A stretch of 64,000 nt of DNA from Glaciozyma antarctica PI12 (GCA_002917775.1 KZ627157.1:954396-1018395), one strand, 5' to 3'. Shown: positions 11,521 through 23,547, counted from the stretch's first letter. Program-made: numbers and translations. The notes: generated by a model not told the origin, from the sequence alone.

Positions 11521-13658
11521 TCAGAACCCTCCCCCGCTCCCAACGCTCTCGAGCTCGTCGACCTCCTCCTGCGTCGGTCCATCCTGAAACCCCCCAATCA
11601 GCTGCCCCCTGACAAACTCCTGCAACCAGTCCGTCTCCCCCTCTCCTCCCCACTATCTCCTCCTCCTCCTCTCTTCCATCTNNNNNNNNNNNNNNNNNNN
11701 NNNNNNNNNNNNNNNNNNNNNNNNNNNNNNNNNNNNNNNNNNNNNNNNNNNNNNNNNNNNNNNNNNNNNNNNNNNNNNNNNNNNNNNNNNNNNNNNNCCT
11801 CCTCCTCCTCCTCCTCCTCCTCAAAGTCGGACGATTCCGCCAGCTCGTCCATTTCGTTCGCATCCCTGCGACGAACCCTCGGTGGTAGAGGCGGAGAACC
11901 GAGGAATGGGGATGCGAGGAGGTCAGCGAGAGAGAGGGGGCGCGAAGGGTCGTGGATCGGGAGATGGGACGTGTTGGCGAACGCGGGGAGTGGGCGAGGC
12001 GGGAGGAGAGGAGGTGGGAGGATTGTGTGGGTCGGGAAGATGTGCGAGGTACGCGTCGGGAAGCGTGGCGGGCGAGGAGGGGTGGTCGAGGTGGTCGAAG
12101 GGACTGGGAGAGCGGAGGTGGAAGCGAAGGGAGGCGCGGTTGCCGGGCTGAAAGGGGGAAGAGACGAGGGCGAGACGGCAGCGAGGAGTGCGTCGAACGC
12201 TGCGTCGGCGGGGGTGAAGTGGTTCTTCGCGGTGCTGGTGGAAGGATGTGCTGGTTCCTCGGCTTCCTGGGCGAGAAAGTCGGGGACCGGAAGAGGAGCG
12301 ACGCCTTGCGATCGCTGCTGGAGGAGCTTGCCCTCGATGACCGAGATGATGGCGAGCGTGTCGAGGGGGAGGAGCTGAGCGCGTTTCGGAGCGACGGGGG
12401 TCGGCGCGTTGAGCGCACCGCTCCCGTCGGACTGTGCGACTGACTCCTCGACCGGGGACTCGTCGAGCACCGATAGCGACTCCTCCTCCGCGACCGACGA
12501 CGAGCTCTTCTCCTTGCGAGCCTTCTTGGTGGGGTTCTCCTTGCCCGCCTCTCCATCGACGGCGGCGAGTGCGCGCTTCTTCTTCTCCTTCGGCGGCTTG
12601 ACGGCCTTCTCTTTCGGCGGCTTGACGACCTTCTCCTTTCGCGGCTTGACCACCTTCTCCGTCGGCACCTTGACAACCTTCTCCTTCGGAGGCTTGACGA
12701 CTCTCTCCTTCCGGACCTTGATGACCTTGTCCTTCGACACTCTAAGCTCGTCGGTGGCCTCCCCCTCCCCCTCGACCTGCTCCTTCTGCTGAACCCTCTC
12801 CCACCACGACTTGATCTTCTTCTTCGGCTCGGCCTGCTTCCAAGCCTTCCCGTCGCGCAACGGCGAATCCGAGCGCAGGATGAGCACGTACTTGCCGAGC
12901 GACGCGTGGAACGTGACGGTGAGGCGGAGCTTCTCCGCGCCAGCTTCGGCTTCCTCCTTCGTCAAAGTCGACGTCGAGGCGTTCATAAGGGACGATTTCG
13001 GCGGGTGGAAGATGTAGGTGTACATCGGAGGAGGGAGAGGGAACGAGACGGCGCGCGACTTGCGCAAAGCACTGCGAGAGAGAGAGCGAACGCATTAGCT
13101 CGTACGCGCCACCTCCGACCGAGCACGAACGTACAGAGGCTTCGGGATCCAATCCCCCACCATCGCAATACGCTCCACGATCGCACCTCGGTCCTCCTCC
13201 CCACCCTCAACAACCCACGCCTCGACGTTCCCCCTCCCCATGAGCCTTTCGACAACATCCGAGCACACGCGTCCCATGTTTGACACCTCCTCCGGCGCCC
13301 AATGACTCGCCTTCTTCTCCTCGGTCCAGTACCACTCGTGGCCCTTGCAGATCTGGTACGGCAGCAACGACGCGATCCGGATAGGGAAGCGAGTCGCCGG
13401 CAGTTCGTGACGGCACTGAGAGCAGCGCGCGAGCTCTACCTCGCCGTCCTCTCGCATGTGAGGAGAGCCAGGAGGCGAGGTGGGGCGAGGAGTGGAGGCT
13501 GAGGCGAAGGGGGAGTTGACGGGGAGGTCGTCTTGGGTCGTGGCGGCGCGGGGTTTGGGTGGGGACCACTGCAAGGGGGAGCCGCGAGGGTAGCGCGAGA
13601 CGGTGGGAAGGGGTTCGTCGTCGGTGAAGGCGCTCAGGTCGGCGACGTGCGGTTCCAT
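11521..13658 (-). CDS. Hypothetical Lys/Val/Pro-repeat protein, interrupted by an assembly gap
   Basis: Not recognised. Exon 1 is 13135-13658 (ATG at 13658), followed by a 60-nt intron and a long exon 11521-13071. The N-terminal part has cysteine pairs (CSQC..., later C in QICKGHEW and NMGRVC) that might bind a metal. The middle has about six degenerate 8-residue repeats of the type KEKVVKPP, resembling the basic tails of linker histones. Downstream is Ser/Pro-rich, then a poly-Glu run leading into the N gap at 11682-11797. After the gap a plausible C-terminus (WLQEFVRGQLIGGFQDG) ends at a TGA at 11521-11523. Continuity across the gap is assumed. A nuclear or nucleic-acid role would be inference from composition only. 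Confidence 0.6.
11682..11797. other. Assembly gap (116 N) in a CCT/AGG microsatellite
   Basis: A run of N flanked on both sides by CCT trinucleotide repeats that encode poly-Glu on the minus strand. The repeat very likely caused the gap. Confidence 0.98.
12581..12735 (-). repeat. 24-bp coding tandem repeat (Lys-Val-Val-Lys-Pro units)
   Basis: About six imperfect copies of a 24-bp unit inside the hypothetical gene, each coding for a KEKVVKPP-like octapeptide; substitutions keep the lysine and valine positions. Confidence 0.8.
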
Positions 13659-13853
13659 CGTCGGGCGAGCCCTCTAGCGAAGGCGAGGAGGAGAAAGAGG
13701 TCTTCGCCTTCGCGCGGTTCTCGACGCGATTTTTCTTTTTGATGCTGCCTACGAGATCCCTTACACCCAAGAAACTCGACTAGATGAACTTGCTAGAGTA
13801 CTACAAAAAGGAAGGGAGGAAGTTGTACAAGAAATATAAAAGCTTGATACGCG

Positions 13854-16046
13854 TCAACGCGCTCGCAAGTGCCTCCTCACCCTCGCCGTAGGCTGGATGA
13901 ACCCTCCATTCCCGAGCCCAGCCGTGTAGGAGACTGTGCTCGGGATCGGAATAGTGGTGAAGTGACCAGTCCCGGCCGCCGCCATCGCGTTGGCGACGGC
14001 CGAAGTCGTCGCAGTCCTCGTCGACGGGCGTGCTGTGCTCAACGCAGTCGTCCTGACGGCGGTGGCTGCGACGGACCTCGACGAAGCAGCACTCGCTTTG
14101 GCGTCTGCGGCGGCGGCGGCTTCGTTCTTTCTGACCATGGGTAGGACGACCTGCAGCGACGTTTTTCTCAGCTGAGTTCGAGCGAACGGAACGGAAAGGT
14201 CGAACCTGGAACACGATCACGATGGCGGCGACGACCTGAAGTCTTCGTTAGCTGCGTTGTCGAAGGAAATCGGCAGGAGGGGACATACGATGACGACCAT
14301 GAGGATGCCAAAGCACCACCAGCGTTTTTTGCGCGACCCGCGCGCAGTGACGACGGCCTTCCTCGTCTCGAGCATTCCCTTCTCCATATCTTGAGCTACC
14401 ACGTCGGCATACGCTTCGACTTGCATGATCTGGATGTCCTGCGCCTCGACGAGCATCGCCACCTGCGAAGCGGGATCAGTCTCGCTCAGAGAGGATGCGA
14501 AGAACGGACGAACGTCGTTAAAGAGCTCTGCGAGCTGCATGAGCGTCTCCTCGATGCGAGCGAGCTCAGCAGCGCGAGACTGAACCTCGCGAAGCGCGCC
14601 TCGAGCGACTCCAGTCCGCTGGCCATTCGACTGCAACTGCGCTTCGCATCAGCCTTCGCCCCTCCCGAGAAACCGAAAACGGAAGACGTACAGCCTGCTG
14701 AAACAACGCTCCTCCACCTCCCTCCTCCGCCTGCTTGACGATCCCCTGAATCTCCTGCTCGTTCAAATCGGGATTCACGATCCGAACTTGTCGTTCCATC
14801 CTATTCCTATTCTTGCTCCTGCTCTCCCGCTCGACCTGAGCGTACCGCTGGACCATCTCCTTGAATCGCTCCTTGAGCGCCTCGACCTGGCTTTGCCGCA
14901 CGTCGACGTCGGAAAGGGAGAGGTTGTGAACGGACTGGCCGACGGGGATGAGCGCGCGGAGGTTGGCGTTACCCTGCGCGAGGGCTTGGATGCGGGTTTT
15001 GAGCGAGATTAGGTGCGTGCGGGTAGAGGCGGTGAGAGTGGCGAGATTGGAGGAGAGGGCGATGGCGGAAGGGTCATCGGAGGAGGGGAATGAGAGCATT
15101 CGTGTGTGAAGGGTTTGGATCTGAGTGATCGATGCGGTCGCGTCGCGTAGGCCGTCCTGGAGGTTAGAGATCTGCGTAACGCTTCAGCATAGCTCTTCGT
15201 ACACAGTGGGCGGGAAGCAAGGGACTCACCTCGGAGAAGAAGTCGCCCATGTCTTCGTACTGAACGTCGCCCTTGCGGATCGTCTTTCCTCCCGCCTTTC
15301 TCCTCGAAGCTCCAGCATTCCCTCCCTCCTGCACTCCTCCATTCCTCGGACGCATCTCGTACCTCTCCCCCTTGTCGACGAGATTCACCGTCGACCCTCC
15401 CTTCTCCTCGTACCCGTACCCCAAATCTGACCCCTCTCCCTCCCCGTATCCCCCAGCCGCCGATCTCCCGCCGTTCCCTCGCGCCGGTGGAGTTCTTGAG
15501 CGATTGTAGTCCTGCTGCGGTTGCTGCTGATGATGAGGGTACCGCGCTCCTCCTCCAGGCCCTACCATACTCTTCGCTCTCCCTCCCCTCGCTCCTGCGT
15601 AACCCTCCCCCCCACTCTGCGCATATGCATCCCCTCCATACGCTCGTCCAGGCTCATCGACCGCCCGTTGCTGGACCGGAGGAGGGTTCGTCGGACGGCG
15701 ACCTCCGGCCTGAGGGCGCGGTCCGCCTGTCGGGAGGCCTGCGTGGGCTTGCGAAGGCTGGCGTGGGAGAGAAGGCTGGCGAGACTCGGAGGGAGAGGGT
15801 CCGCGCCGGTCGTCTGAGGGGGAGGAGGAGTAGGAGCGGGGAGGTTGGTCGTAGTTGGGGGATGGGCGGTCCGGGTCGTAGTAGTTGCGCGTTTGCTGAG
15901 GAGGAGCTGATTGTTGGTAGGGATCCGAGTAGGGGTCTTGAGAAGCGCCGGATTGCTGAGCCTGCGAGAGAAGAGGTTGAGCCGTTGAGAGCCGCGTCGT
16001 TGAGGTACCAACGTACCCTGATGGCAGCGAGGCGGTCCCTAGCCAT
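13854..16046 (-). CDS. Second syntaxin-type t-SNARE with a long C-terminal extension
   Basis: Paralogue of the SSO1-like gene. Exons 16017-16046, 15230-15961, 14692-15171, 14514-14636, 14289-14462, 14206-14235 and 13854-14150 give 621 residues. The first exon again encodes ten residues (MARDRLAAIR) with an intron at the identical position. Then come a ~240-residue Gln/Tyr/Pro/Arg-rich region, the Habc bundle from about ISNLQDGLRDATASI, a SNARE motif (RIEETLMQLAELFND..LVEAQDIQIMQVEAYAD), and a membrane anchor (WWCFGILMVVIVVVAAIVIV). Unlike ordinary syntaxins it then continues for roughly 95 residues, rich in Ala/Ser/Thr, which would lie outside or in the lumen. Function is presumably membrane fusion, but the N- and C-terminal extensions suggest specialisation. 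Confidence 0.8.
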
Positions 16047-17200
16047 TCGCGAGTTGGAAAAGGATTAGAAGCTGTCGGAACGGAAGGCTAGGAGAAGGAG
16101 GGATAGCAGAACGGGTTGAGTCTCAGGTAGGGGGAGGTGGTGGATCGTTGGAGGCGTCGAGACTCGGGCGTGGAGGAGGAGGATTCAAGGCGTTGACCAG
16201 CAAACGCCTGAGGAGAGAAAAGGGAGGTGATATAACCTGGCAGGAGGAACGAGGGGGGAGGGAGGAGAGGAACCAGTTCGAGCATGCCCGGCGGGCCAAC
16301 GGTCGGTGCTCTCAGAGTGACTCTCAAGTCTCAGGAATGTCGTGCGGCGTCTTCCTCTCAAGTGCACAGCCAGAATGGAACAGCGAGAGCAGCACGATGT
16401 TCATAGTGCCACGCAAGCCAGATCTTGCGAAGAAAGAGAGGCTCGGCCCGCGAAGTCGGACGCGCTCGGATCTCCGAGACTCCGAGCAGTGGGCGGGCCC
16501 CGGCGTGGTTGTTCTTCTCCTTCGTCCTCCGCGGAGCCTCAACACTCACGAGCTCTCCTGGCGCCGCCGTCATCCTCTCACGCAAGGACCGGAGCAGTCT
16601 CCGGAGTCACACCCAGGCCCTCCTGCTGCGCTACACACGACAGGTCTGGCCAGTTCCTGCCAGTTCACCTCGCGCCCTTCAGATCCTCACCTCCAGACAT
16701 CGACGTCTTTCTTAATCGCACCGATCGCTCTCCCGACCCATTGGGCTGTATCGCATCTCTATGCTAGCCTGAGCAGCCTTGGTAGCGGTGGCAGGTTCGG
16801 TACCTCTCGAGCTTTTCGAAGCCTTCGACCCGGACTCTCCGACGACCGCGGACCTCGCAGTCACGACGGCGCTTAGAAACCGCTCTAGAGCCACCAGGTT
16901 TGCTCATCCGCGTTGGCAGTTCTCTTTGGGCCGCCGAAAAGGATCGGACGGAGGAGAGGTTCCGCGTCGGTCCACGTCGGTCAGCGCGCCTGCGTTCTCG
17001 TCTTGTCCGAACTTCGTTGCTGACGTCTCTCGACTAGACTTCGCTGGTTATACTCCTCCCTACCACTGCAAAACTCCTTCTCTAACAACGTCGTTCGCAT
17101 CCACTCCATCTGCCTACTACAGCACCCCGACTCTAAAGTCCTGGCCCTGACTCGACTTTCGCAAGACGTATTCGATCCCTTCGCTTCGACTTGAACCACC
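16047..17200. promoter_or_regulatory. Divergent intergenic region (syntaxin paralogue / Zn2Cys6 gene)
   Basis: 1.15 kb between two divergent starts. No gene with recognisable domain or convincing splice pattern. Presumed to hold both promoters. Confidence 0.45.
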
Positions 17201-18255
17201 ATGCCTGCCGCCGGACGACGAGCGACTACTGCTGGCAAGCACATCCAGCAGCATCATCCTCTTCCAAAGGGAGAAGCCTGCGTCTCGTGCAAGGTACGTC
17301 GCTCGAGAAGGAACACGCAGGCAGGACTTGCGGGATCGCGAAGTCTTGCTAACCCCTCTCACGTTCTCCAGGCTCGGAAAGTACGCTGCGACGCTGGAAC
17401 GCCCGCATGTGGATCGTGTATGCGCACTGCTCGCTTCGAAGGACGCGATCCCGAGCTCGTCGTGTGCCAGTACAACGGGAGGCGATGCAGTGCAAAGGGT
17501 TCTCCGGCCGGAGGTAGAAAGGGCAAGGGCAAGGCTTCCAGTGTACGGAGCAGCCGCACTCAATCACCACAGATTCAACGGGTTGAGGAAACAGGTACGA
17601 AAGATCCCCCGTTTCTCGCTCCGCCTTCGCAGCGCCAACTTCTTGCTTCTTTCGCTCGCAGAACTCGATCGCATCCTCGCTGCGAACCTGGGAGCTCTCC
17701 TCCATTCCCTCCTCTAGCTGCTCCTCTTCTCCTTCCTCGTCGAGCTGCACCTCTTTCGACTCGATCTTCTCTCGCGGCTCTTCGACTTCATCTTCAACTT
17801 CCACCACTTCCACCTCCCCTCCCTCCTCTCCCCTCCAAGCATACGCACTCTGGCCAAATCACCCTCCCACAACATGCGACTCTCCTCTCGAAGCCAACTT
17901 CGACTGGACCCAACTACCTCAAGCATTCATCAACCCATCCCTCTACGCCTATTCCTACCCTACCGACCCCTCTGCAGCAGCCTACCTCGCCGCCCCCTAC
18001 CTCCATCCCAGCACCACCACCTACCCACCCCAATTCTTCCCCTCCTCCCCTACCGACTCTCTCTCGGACGAGCAGATCCTCTGTCCCCCTTCGCCGCCCT
18101 TCGCACCGTACGGGGACTTGCCGGCCGAGTTCAGCAATACCGCGCACGACGCGATGCTGTCACTACCGATGTTTCCGTTACAGTTACCACCGCATTTGGA
18201 GAGGAACGGGTGGGGAGGATGGGAGGCGGGAGACCGGTGGGGGGTCGCGTCGTAG
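17201..18255 (+). CDS. Zn(II)2Cys6 fungal transcription factor (3' splicing uncertain)
   Basis: Fungal binuclear-cluster DNA-binding protein. Exon 1 is 17201-17293, the 78-nt intron has a CTAAC branch, and exon 2 starts at 17372. The cluster reads CVSCKARKVRCD followed by CGSCMRTA and a late sixth cysteine, with the basic KARKVR segment that contacts DNA. The intron splits the cluster after the second cysteine. The next splice is ambiguous. A GTACGA donor at 17595 joined to the acceptor after 17669 would stop within about 20 codons. A different acceptor (a 38-nt intron) or a GTTGAG donor leads into a long Ser/Pro/Tyr-rich frame ending at TAG 18253-18255. I prefer the longer product because that frame stays open for ~190 codons. 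Target genes are unknown. Confidence 0.65.
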
Positions 18256-19180
18256 ATGTTTTGGCGAGGGAGGAAGGCGGTTATTGTTGTAAATACTGTG
18301 GAGCGTATCATCGTGTCTTATGCGAGGGATCTGCTTTGTTCCTTCTCGTTGAGAGCAAGTCCCTCTAGGAGAAGCGCAGTCAAGCGCGAACCCAGCTATT
18401 TACAGAACAGGTTGCGACGAAAGCAGCCTCCGTCGTCGGCGCCGTCTTCCTCCTCTCCGCACACCGAGTCTGGCTTCCTTGCGATGCCGGAAAAGACTCT
18501 CTGTGAAGGGCAGGAAGCGAGAGGGAAGCTCTCCACGACGCACTTCGCAAGCTGAAAGCGTTTCCGGCGTCGTTTCCGCTCCTGCCTCCTTCCAGAGCTT
18601 GGCCTAACGTTCTTGACTTCGAAAGCGGATGCTCGCTGTCCGCCTTGAAGCTTGAAGCTTGACTGAAGCTCGATGCGGATGATGCAGAAAAAGGGCTGAA
18701 AGCGTCCCAGGCCCTCGGAGTCTCGGAGTCCAGCGCTCCGGACTGCGGGACAGGCCCTCATCATCCTCATTTAGACGCGCGCGATGGCCCTGAATCGTGA
18801 ATACCTCTAGAAGAGGAGGTATGTAGACGCACGTGCGGCTGAACGGAGGTGAAGGGGATCGTCGAGTGCGTAAATAGGAAAGAGATTCCGGTCGCGTCGC
18901 AAGAGCGAGATGTCGCTGCAGCCTTTACGCTTTTCGGAGGGCCAGGATGAGAAGGATGAGTAGTCTGCCTCTCGAACATCGCAGAGGACTGCATGGAGAG
19001 GGAGAGACAAAGGTGAAAGCAGGTGAGCGAGAGCAAGACCGGAACGTCGCAAGAAGCTCTCGAGCAGATTGCGCGCGACGAGCAGGAGCAGATGTGTCGC
19101 TCAGCTCCTCAATACAACAAATCCATCCAACGCTCTGCGTCCAGCGCAGAATCATCCCTATTCCAGCTCATTCGCCCTCC
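18256..19180. other. Convergent 3' region without a supported gene
   Basis: About 920 bases between the ends of two convergent genes. Short open frames on both strands show no domain or splicing logic. Confidence 0.4.
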
Positions 19181-19944
19181 TCACTGCGAAGCGGACTCGC
19201 ACTCCAGAATCCTCCTGTCCATCAAGCCCTCGAGCTCTTCCTCCAAATTCAACCTCACCTTTCTCTCCTTCTCCATATTGTGCCTGTCGCCCAGAAAGAG
19301 CTTCTCCCTCCTCCAAAAGCTGCGCAACACCTTCATACGGCCCGCTCGATACGCCTTCCAAGGGACGTGCTGGTACTCCTTCCGGATCGCGCTAGTGTAC
19401 GTTCCGTACTCTTGGGTAGAGGAAGCCAGGATGGAGAGGTCGAGGTTCAGGAAGATGGCCACGGTGGAGAGAGAGGGAGAGGGTATCTGGGAGGTCGCTG
19501 AGAGAGGGAAGCAGGTGTGGGATCGTCGCGAGGATAAGGCAAGTGACTGGCGCCTTGCAGCTGTTCTGTAATCGATCGAAAAGCTGTTGCTTAGCTCTAG
19601 CTTGCACCGGAGGAGGCAGGGCTTACGAGGGAAGCTCCAGCGTCGCCAAGGAATGCCTCCCAGATGGCGTTGCTCTGCTCCTCGTTCCAGGAGCCCTTTG
19701 CGGTCGGATCGTAGACCGCTTCGTGGAACCATACTCCCCACTCGACTGTGGACCTTGTCGTGAAGTCGAGAGCTGAAGCGTCCAGCCCTGAGAGCATGGT
19801 GGAGATGTGAGAGAGCGTGTGGTAGGACCGTTGGGGTTCCTCGTAGCAGGCGACGAGCCTTGCTGCCCATTTCTGCGCGCAGGGAACGGGTACTAAGCAC
19901 TGCATGGCGAGAGCCTCAAAGCGAGTTTGTGTGGCCGACAACAT
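19181..19944 (-). CDS. Predicted metal-dependent HD-superfamily phosphohydrolase (apparent frameshift)
   Basis: Resembles the predicted HD-superfamily hydrolases known from bacteria and fungi; substrate unknown. Exon 1 is 19627-19944 (ATG 19944), then a 61-nt intron, then 19181-19565. N-terminal signatures: RSYHTLSHISTML (metal-binding His), WFHEAVYDP and NEEQSN. The next exon begins with the LILATIPH segment and the C-terminus has NLDLSILASS, EYGTYTSAIRKEYQHVP and AYRAGRMKVL, all typical. These two blocks are in different frames. Exon 2 is one base out of register, and the switch falls in the GA/CT-rich run at about 19465-19481. Assembly slippage is the simplest explanation. The start lies only 63 bases from the divergent GCD2 start. 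Confidence 0.78.
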
Positions 19945-20007
19945 GGTACGCGACAAAGAACCGTCGGTGAGTCAAGGCAGCGCTTCGACTCCCACCACGC
20001 GCCCTCA

Positions 20008-21535
20008 ATGTCCTCGCCGAAAGCTTCCAGCCCTGCTGCAGCTGCAGCCGCCAAACCCACCGCGCCAAAAGTCGACAAGAAAGCCGCGAGGGCACGTCGA
20101 GTCGCGGAAAAGGGAGGACCAGCAGGAGGACCACCCGCCGCGAGCACCTCTGCTGGTGCACCTCCCGTGCGGCCAACGCAAACTCGAAGCGGAGCGTCAA
20201 GGGGACCTAGTGAACTCACCAAGGCGCCAGCAGCAAAAGCGGCGGAGGCAGTACCGACTTCAGGCGCCGTGGATCCTCTCCAGCTCTTCCTCCACCTCGA
20301 CCCTCCTTCGACTCCGTCCTCCCTCTCCCACTCGTCCAAATCCAGCACCGCCAACATTCACCCCAGTATCATCCGCCTAGCACTCCAGTATGCCGAGTTC
20401 AAGATTGTCGGCGCGAACGCGAGGTGCATCGCAATGCTCGAGGCGTTCAAAGACGTAGGCGGCTCGCGTGCTGATGGAGGAGGAAGGGAGCTGATCGTGT
20501 TTGTGGACGCGTAGATCATCGGAGGCTACTCCCCTCCCGCCCAAACCAGCCTCACTCGTCACCTTCCCACCAACCAGCTCAATCCTCAGATCAACCACCT
20601 CGTCCGCGCCCGTCCTCTCTCCGTCTCGATGGGCACGGCGATTCGGTACCTCAAGTACGAGATTAGTTTGATACCCATGGAGATGCCAGTCGACGAGGTG
20701 CGCTCCTTCCTCTCTATCCCTACCACCTGCTGAGCCCTTGACCTCCGCACAGGCAAAGACGCTCCTCCTCCACAAGATCGACTCGTTCATTCGCGACCGG
20801 ATCCTCCTCGCCGACAAGGTCATTGAGCAGCATGCGATCGCCAAGATCAAGGACGGCGAGACGATCCTCACCTACGCTCGTTCATCCGTAGTCGAGGGCG
20901 TGCTTCTCGAGGCGAAGCGACAAGGGAAGGTCTTCAGCGTTGTTGTGGTCGATTCACGACCTCTTTACGAGGGTGCGTTCATCTCAAGCTCACTTCCTGG
21001 ATCGGTGACTGATTTGTTTACGACGCAGGCAAGAACCTCCTCGCCTCCCTCCGCGCCGCCTCAATCCCAACGACCTACGTCCTTCTCCCCTCTCTCTCCC
21101 TCATCCTCCCTCGCGTATCTCTCTGCCTCCTCGGAACACACGCCCTCCTCTCGAACGGAAGCATGTTCAGTCGCGCAGGCACGGCGATGGTCGCGATGAT
21201 GTTGCGCGAGAAGGGGGTCCCGGTCGTCTGCTGCTGCGAGACGTACAAGTTCAGCGAGCGAATCATGTTGGACAGTATCGTCGGTAACGAGATGGGTACG
21301 TCCTCTCTCCCGCCATCCTCGAGCTCAAAACTGAAACGACAGCGCAGCTTCCCCCCTCTGCCTACTCCAAGGCGTTCCCTGCCCTCCCACCTCCGCCACT
21401 CTCTCCCCTCTCTCCCTCCTGTACGACGTCTCAAGACCCGAGGACGTCACGGTCGTCATCACGGAGGCGGGCTTGATCCCCGTGCAGAGCGTGCCGGTGC
21501 TGTTGAGGGACTTTAAGCCGCTCATGCACAGTTAG
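20008..21535 (+). CDS. GCD2: Translation initiation factor eIF2B subunit delta
   Basis: Regulatory subunit of the guanine nucleotide exchange factor for eIF2. Exons 20008-20454, 20515-20697, 20753-20972, 21029-21295 and 21348-21535 give 434 residues. The N-terminal ~110 residues are Ala/Pro/Lys-rich. The conserved region has HLVRARPLSVSMGTAIRYLK, then DGETILTYARSSVVEGVLLEA, LLSNGSMFSRAGTAMVA and the C-terminal LLYDVSRPEDVTVVITEAG..SVPVLLRDFK. All splice junctions keep frame. For the last intron the acceptor after 21347 is required, because the one five bases earlier breaks the frame. The N-terminal extension is short for a fungal delta subunit. Confidence 0.92.
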
Positions 21536-21862
21536 CTGGAATCGTATTCTTCGCAACCTCGTAGAACGGCCAGAAACAGTGCCTGCTTCGAGCTGCTCTC
21601 TGCTTTGATAGACAGCTTTCTCTGCCTGCGCTGTCTCTCACGAACGGGCGTTCGCCAGGCACGAGAATTGAACGAGTCGTGCTTATCTAGTACCAGTGCA
21701 CGCAGCGGGGATAGGGCGAGAAGAATGCGCACTACTCGCAGCTTTGAGATCGAAAGCAAGCGAGGCTCTCTCAACGAAAGATACAGTGCGAGACGATGTT
21801 GCAGAAAAAGGTAGCAAGTTCGTCCTCGAAAGAATCCAACGTCCAACTCAGCCAACCAAGCC

Positions 21863-23242
21863 TTACATCGACTTGCGAGCCTTCTTCTTCGGCGGCTGCA
21901 CCCAAAAACCCACATCAGCTCCCGTCGCAAGACCGAAAAAGACGCGAAAACGCACCTCCTGAACCTTCGCCTTCTTCTCCTTGACGACCTTGTCCTTCTT
22001 CCCCTTGACCGCCTTCTTCTCCTCCACCACAGGCTGAATCTCAGCCACCTCGACCGCCTTGCCTGCGTACCCTGCGAAATCGTACTCGATTCCGAGCGCG
22101 GCGAGCTTTGCGCGCTTGGCTTGCTCGCGCTTGAGCAGACGCTTCTTGATTTGCTCCTTCTTCTCGTCCGTCTTGGGCTGTGGTGAGGGGCCAGAGTCAG
22201 CTGCTGTCGTCTGCGGGAAGGACGGAGGGGGAGAGGGACAAGAACGCACAGCAGCGCGCTTGACGCGGTCCGCACGACCCTTAGGCACAGGCCTGAACAC
22301 CCTGTTGGCGCCGATCCAGAGCTTGGGGTGAATCTCGTCGTCGGGAACGATCTTGCAGACGAGAATGTGGCCCGAGAGGAGGTAGTTGTCCATCGTCTCC
22401 TGGACGATCTGCGCGACCGAGGCGTAGGCGAACTCGATGAACGCGTAGTGCTTTGAGGCTCCGGACTGGTGGGAGAGTTAGTGGGGAAGGGAGGGGAGAG
22501 GGGGCGGGACGAACGGTCTTGTTGCGCGAGAGGCGGAGGCGAGAGATCTCTCCGAATTGCGAGAAATACGACTTCATCTCCTCCTCGTGGAAACCGTGAG
22601 GGATACGTCCGAGGTAGATCGTTCCAGTCTTGGCCTGCAATCCACACAGGAACCATCAGCTGTCTGCCCGCCCGCACTCCCGACCCAGCGAAAGCACCGT
22701 ACGTTCCTCTTCCTCTCCGCCTTCTCCTCCAACTTGCGCTGAACGCTCCCATCGTCCTGACTGACCGTCGGCAGACTCTCGACCTTGAACGCCTCGCCCT
22801 CCTCCATCTCCTCGTCTGAGCTGTCGGCTCCCTCGTCGGCGCTCTCAAAGCCCTTGAGGAAGTCAATCTCCTCCTCCTTCTCCTCCTCCTCCTCGGGCTC
22901 CTCGACCTCCTTGACCTCCTCCACCTCCACCACGACAGCCTTCTTCCCCTTCTTCAACGCCGCCTTGACCGGCACCGGTGCCTCAGCACTAACGATCTCC
23001 TTGATCTCTCCCGCCTTCTTGTCCTTCAAGTCCTTCTTCTCCTCGACGTCCTTCTTCCCCTTCTTCCCCTTACTCTTAACAGGCTCCTCGACGACCTCCT
23101 CCTCGGCAGGCTCGACGACTCGAACGCGCTTCTTCCCTTTCGAGTCCTTGCTGGCGGAGGAAGGGGGGGCGACGGCCTTGGCGACCTTGGGGGTACTGGC
23201 GGCCTTGGTGCGGCTGCTCGAGCGGGTGGAGGTGCTCGACAT
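21863..23242 (-). CDS. NOP15: Nucleolar RRM protein, NOP15/NIFK type
   Basis: 60S pre-ribosome assembly factor that binds rRNA through one RRM. Exons 22703-23242, 22515-22634, 22250-22465, 21956-22177 and 21863-21895 give 376 residues. The first 180 residues are highly charged (Lys/Glu runs, EEEEEKEEEIDFLKGF). The RRM follows, with RNP2 TIYLGRIPHG and RNP1-like SGASKHYAFIEFA, then the family-typical QETMDNYLLSGHILVCKIVP and HPKLWIGANR. The C-terminus is lysine-rich. Neighbouring BMS1 at 36-40 kb acts in the small-subunit pathway, but there is no sign of co-regulation. Confidence 0.9.
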
Positions 23243-23547
23243 GGTTGGAGAGGGGAGGTGGGGGATGAGGAGGAAGGGCGCAGAGCCCGACTTTACTTTT
23301 TTCGAGGAGGCTCGTTTGAAAATTGGCTGATCGAGCTCAAAACGTCGCAGGGCCCGTCGCAAGGGAGAGGCCTTGAGGGATCAAGTTGGGGAGCAGCTAC
23401 GAGGTCGTAACGACATTCAGAGGAACTAATATACAACACCAGTGGCAGCGACGAACTTGGAGAGACTCGGAAGCAGAACTCGCTACCGCAGCTGCGAACG
23501 TCTTCTCTCGCACAACGACTGCCCGAGCAATCTAGTAGATTCCACCC

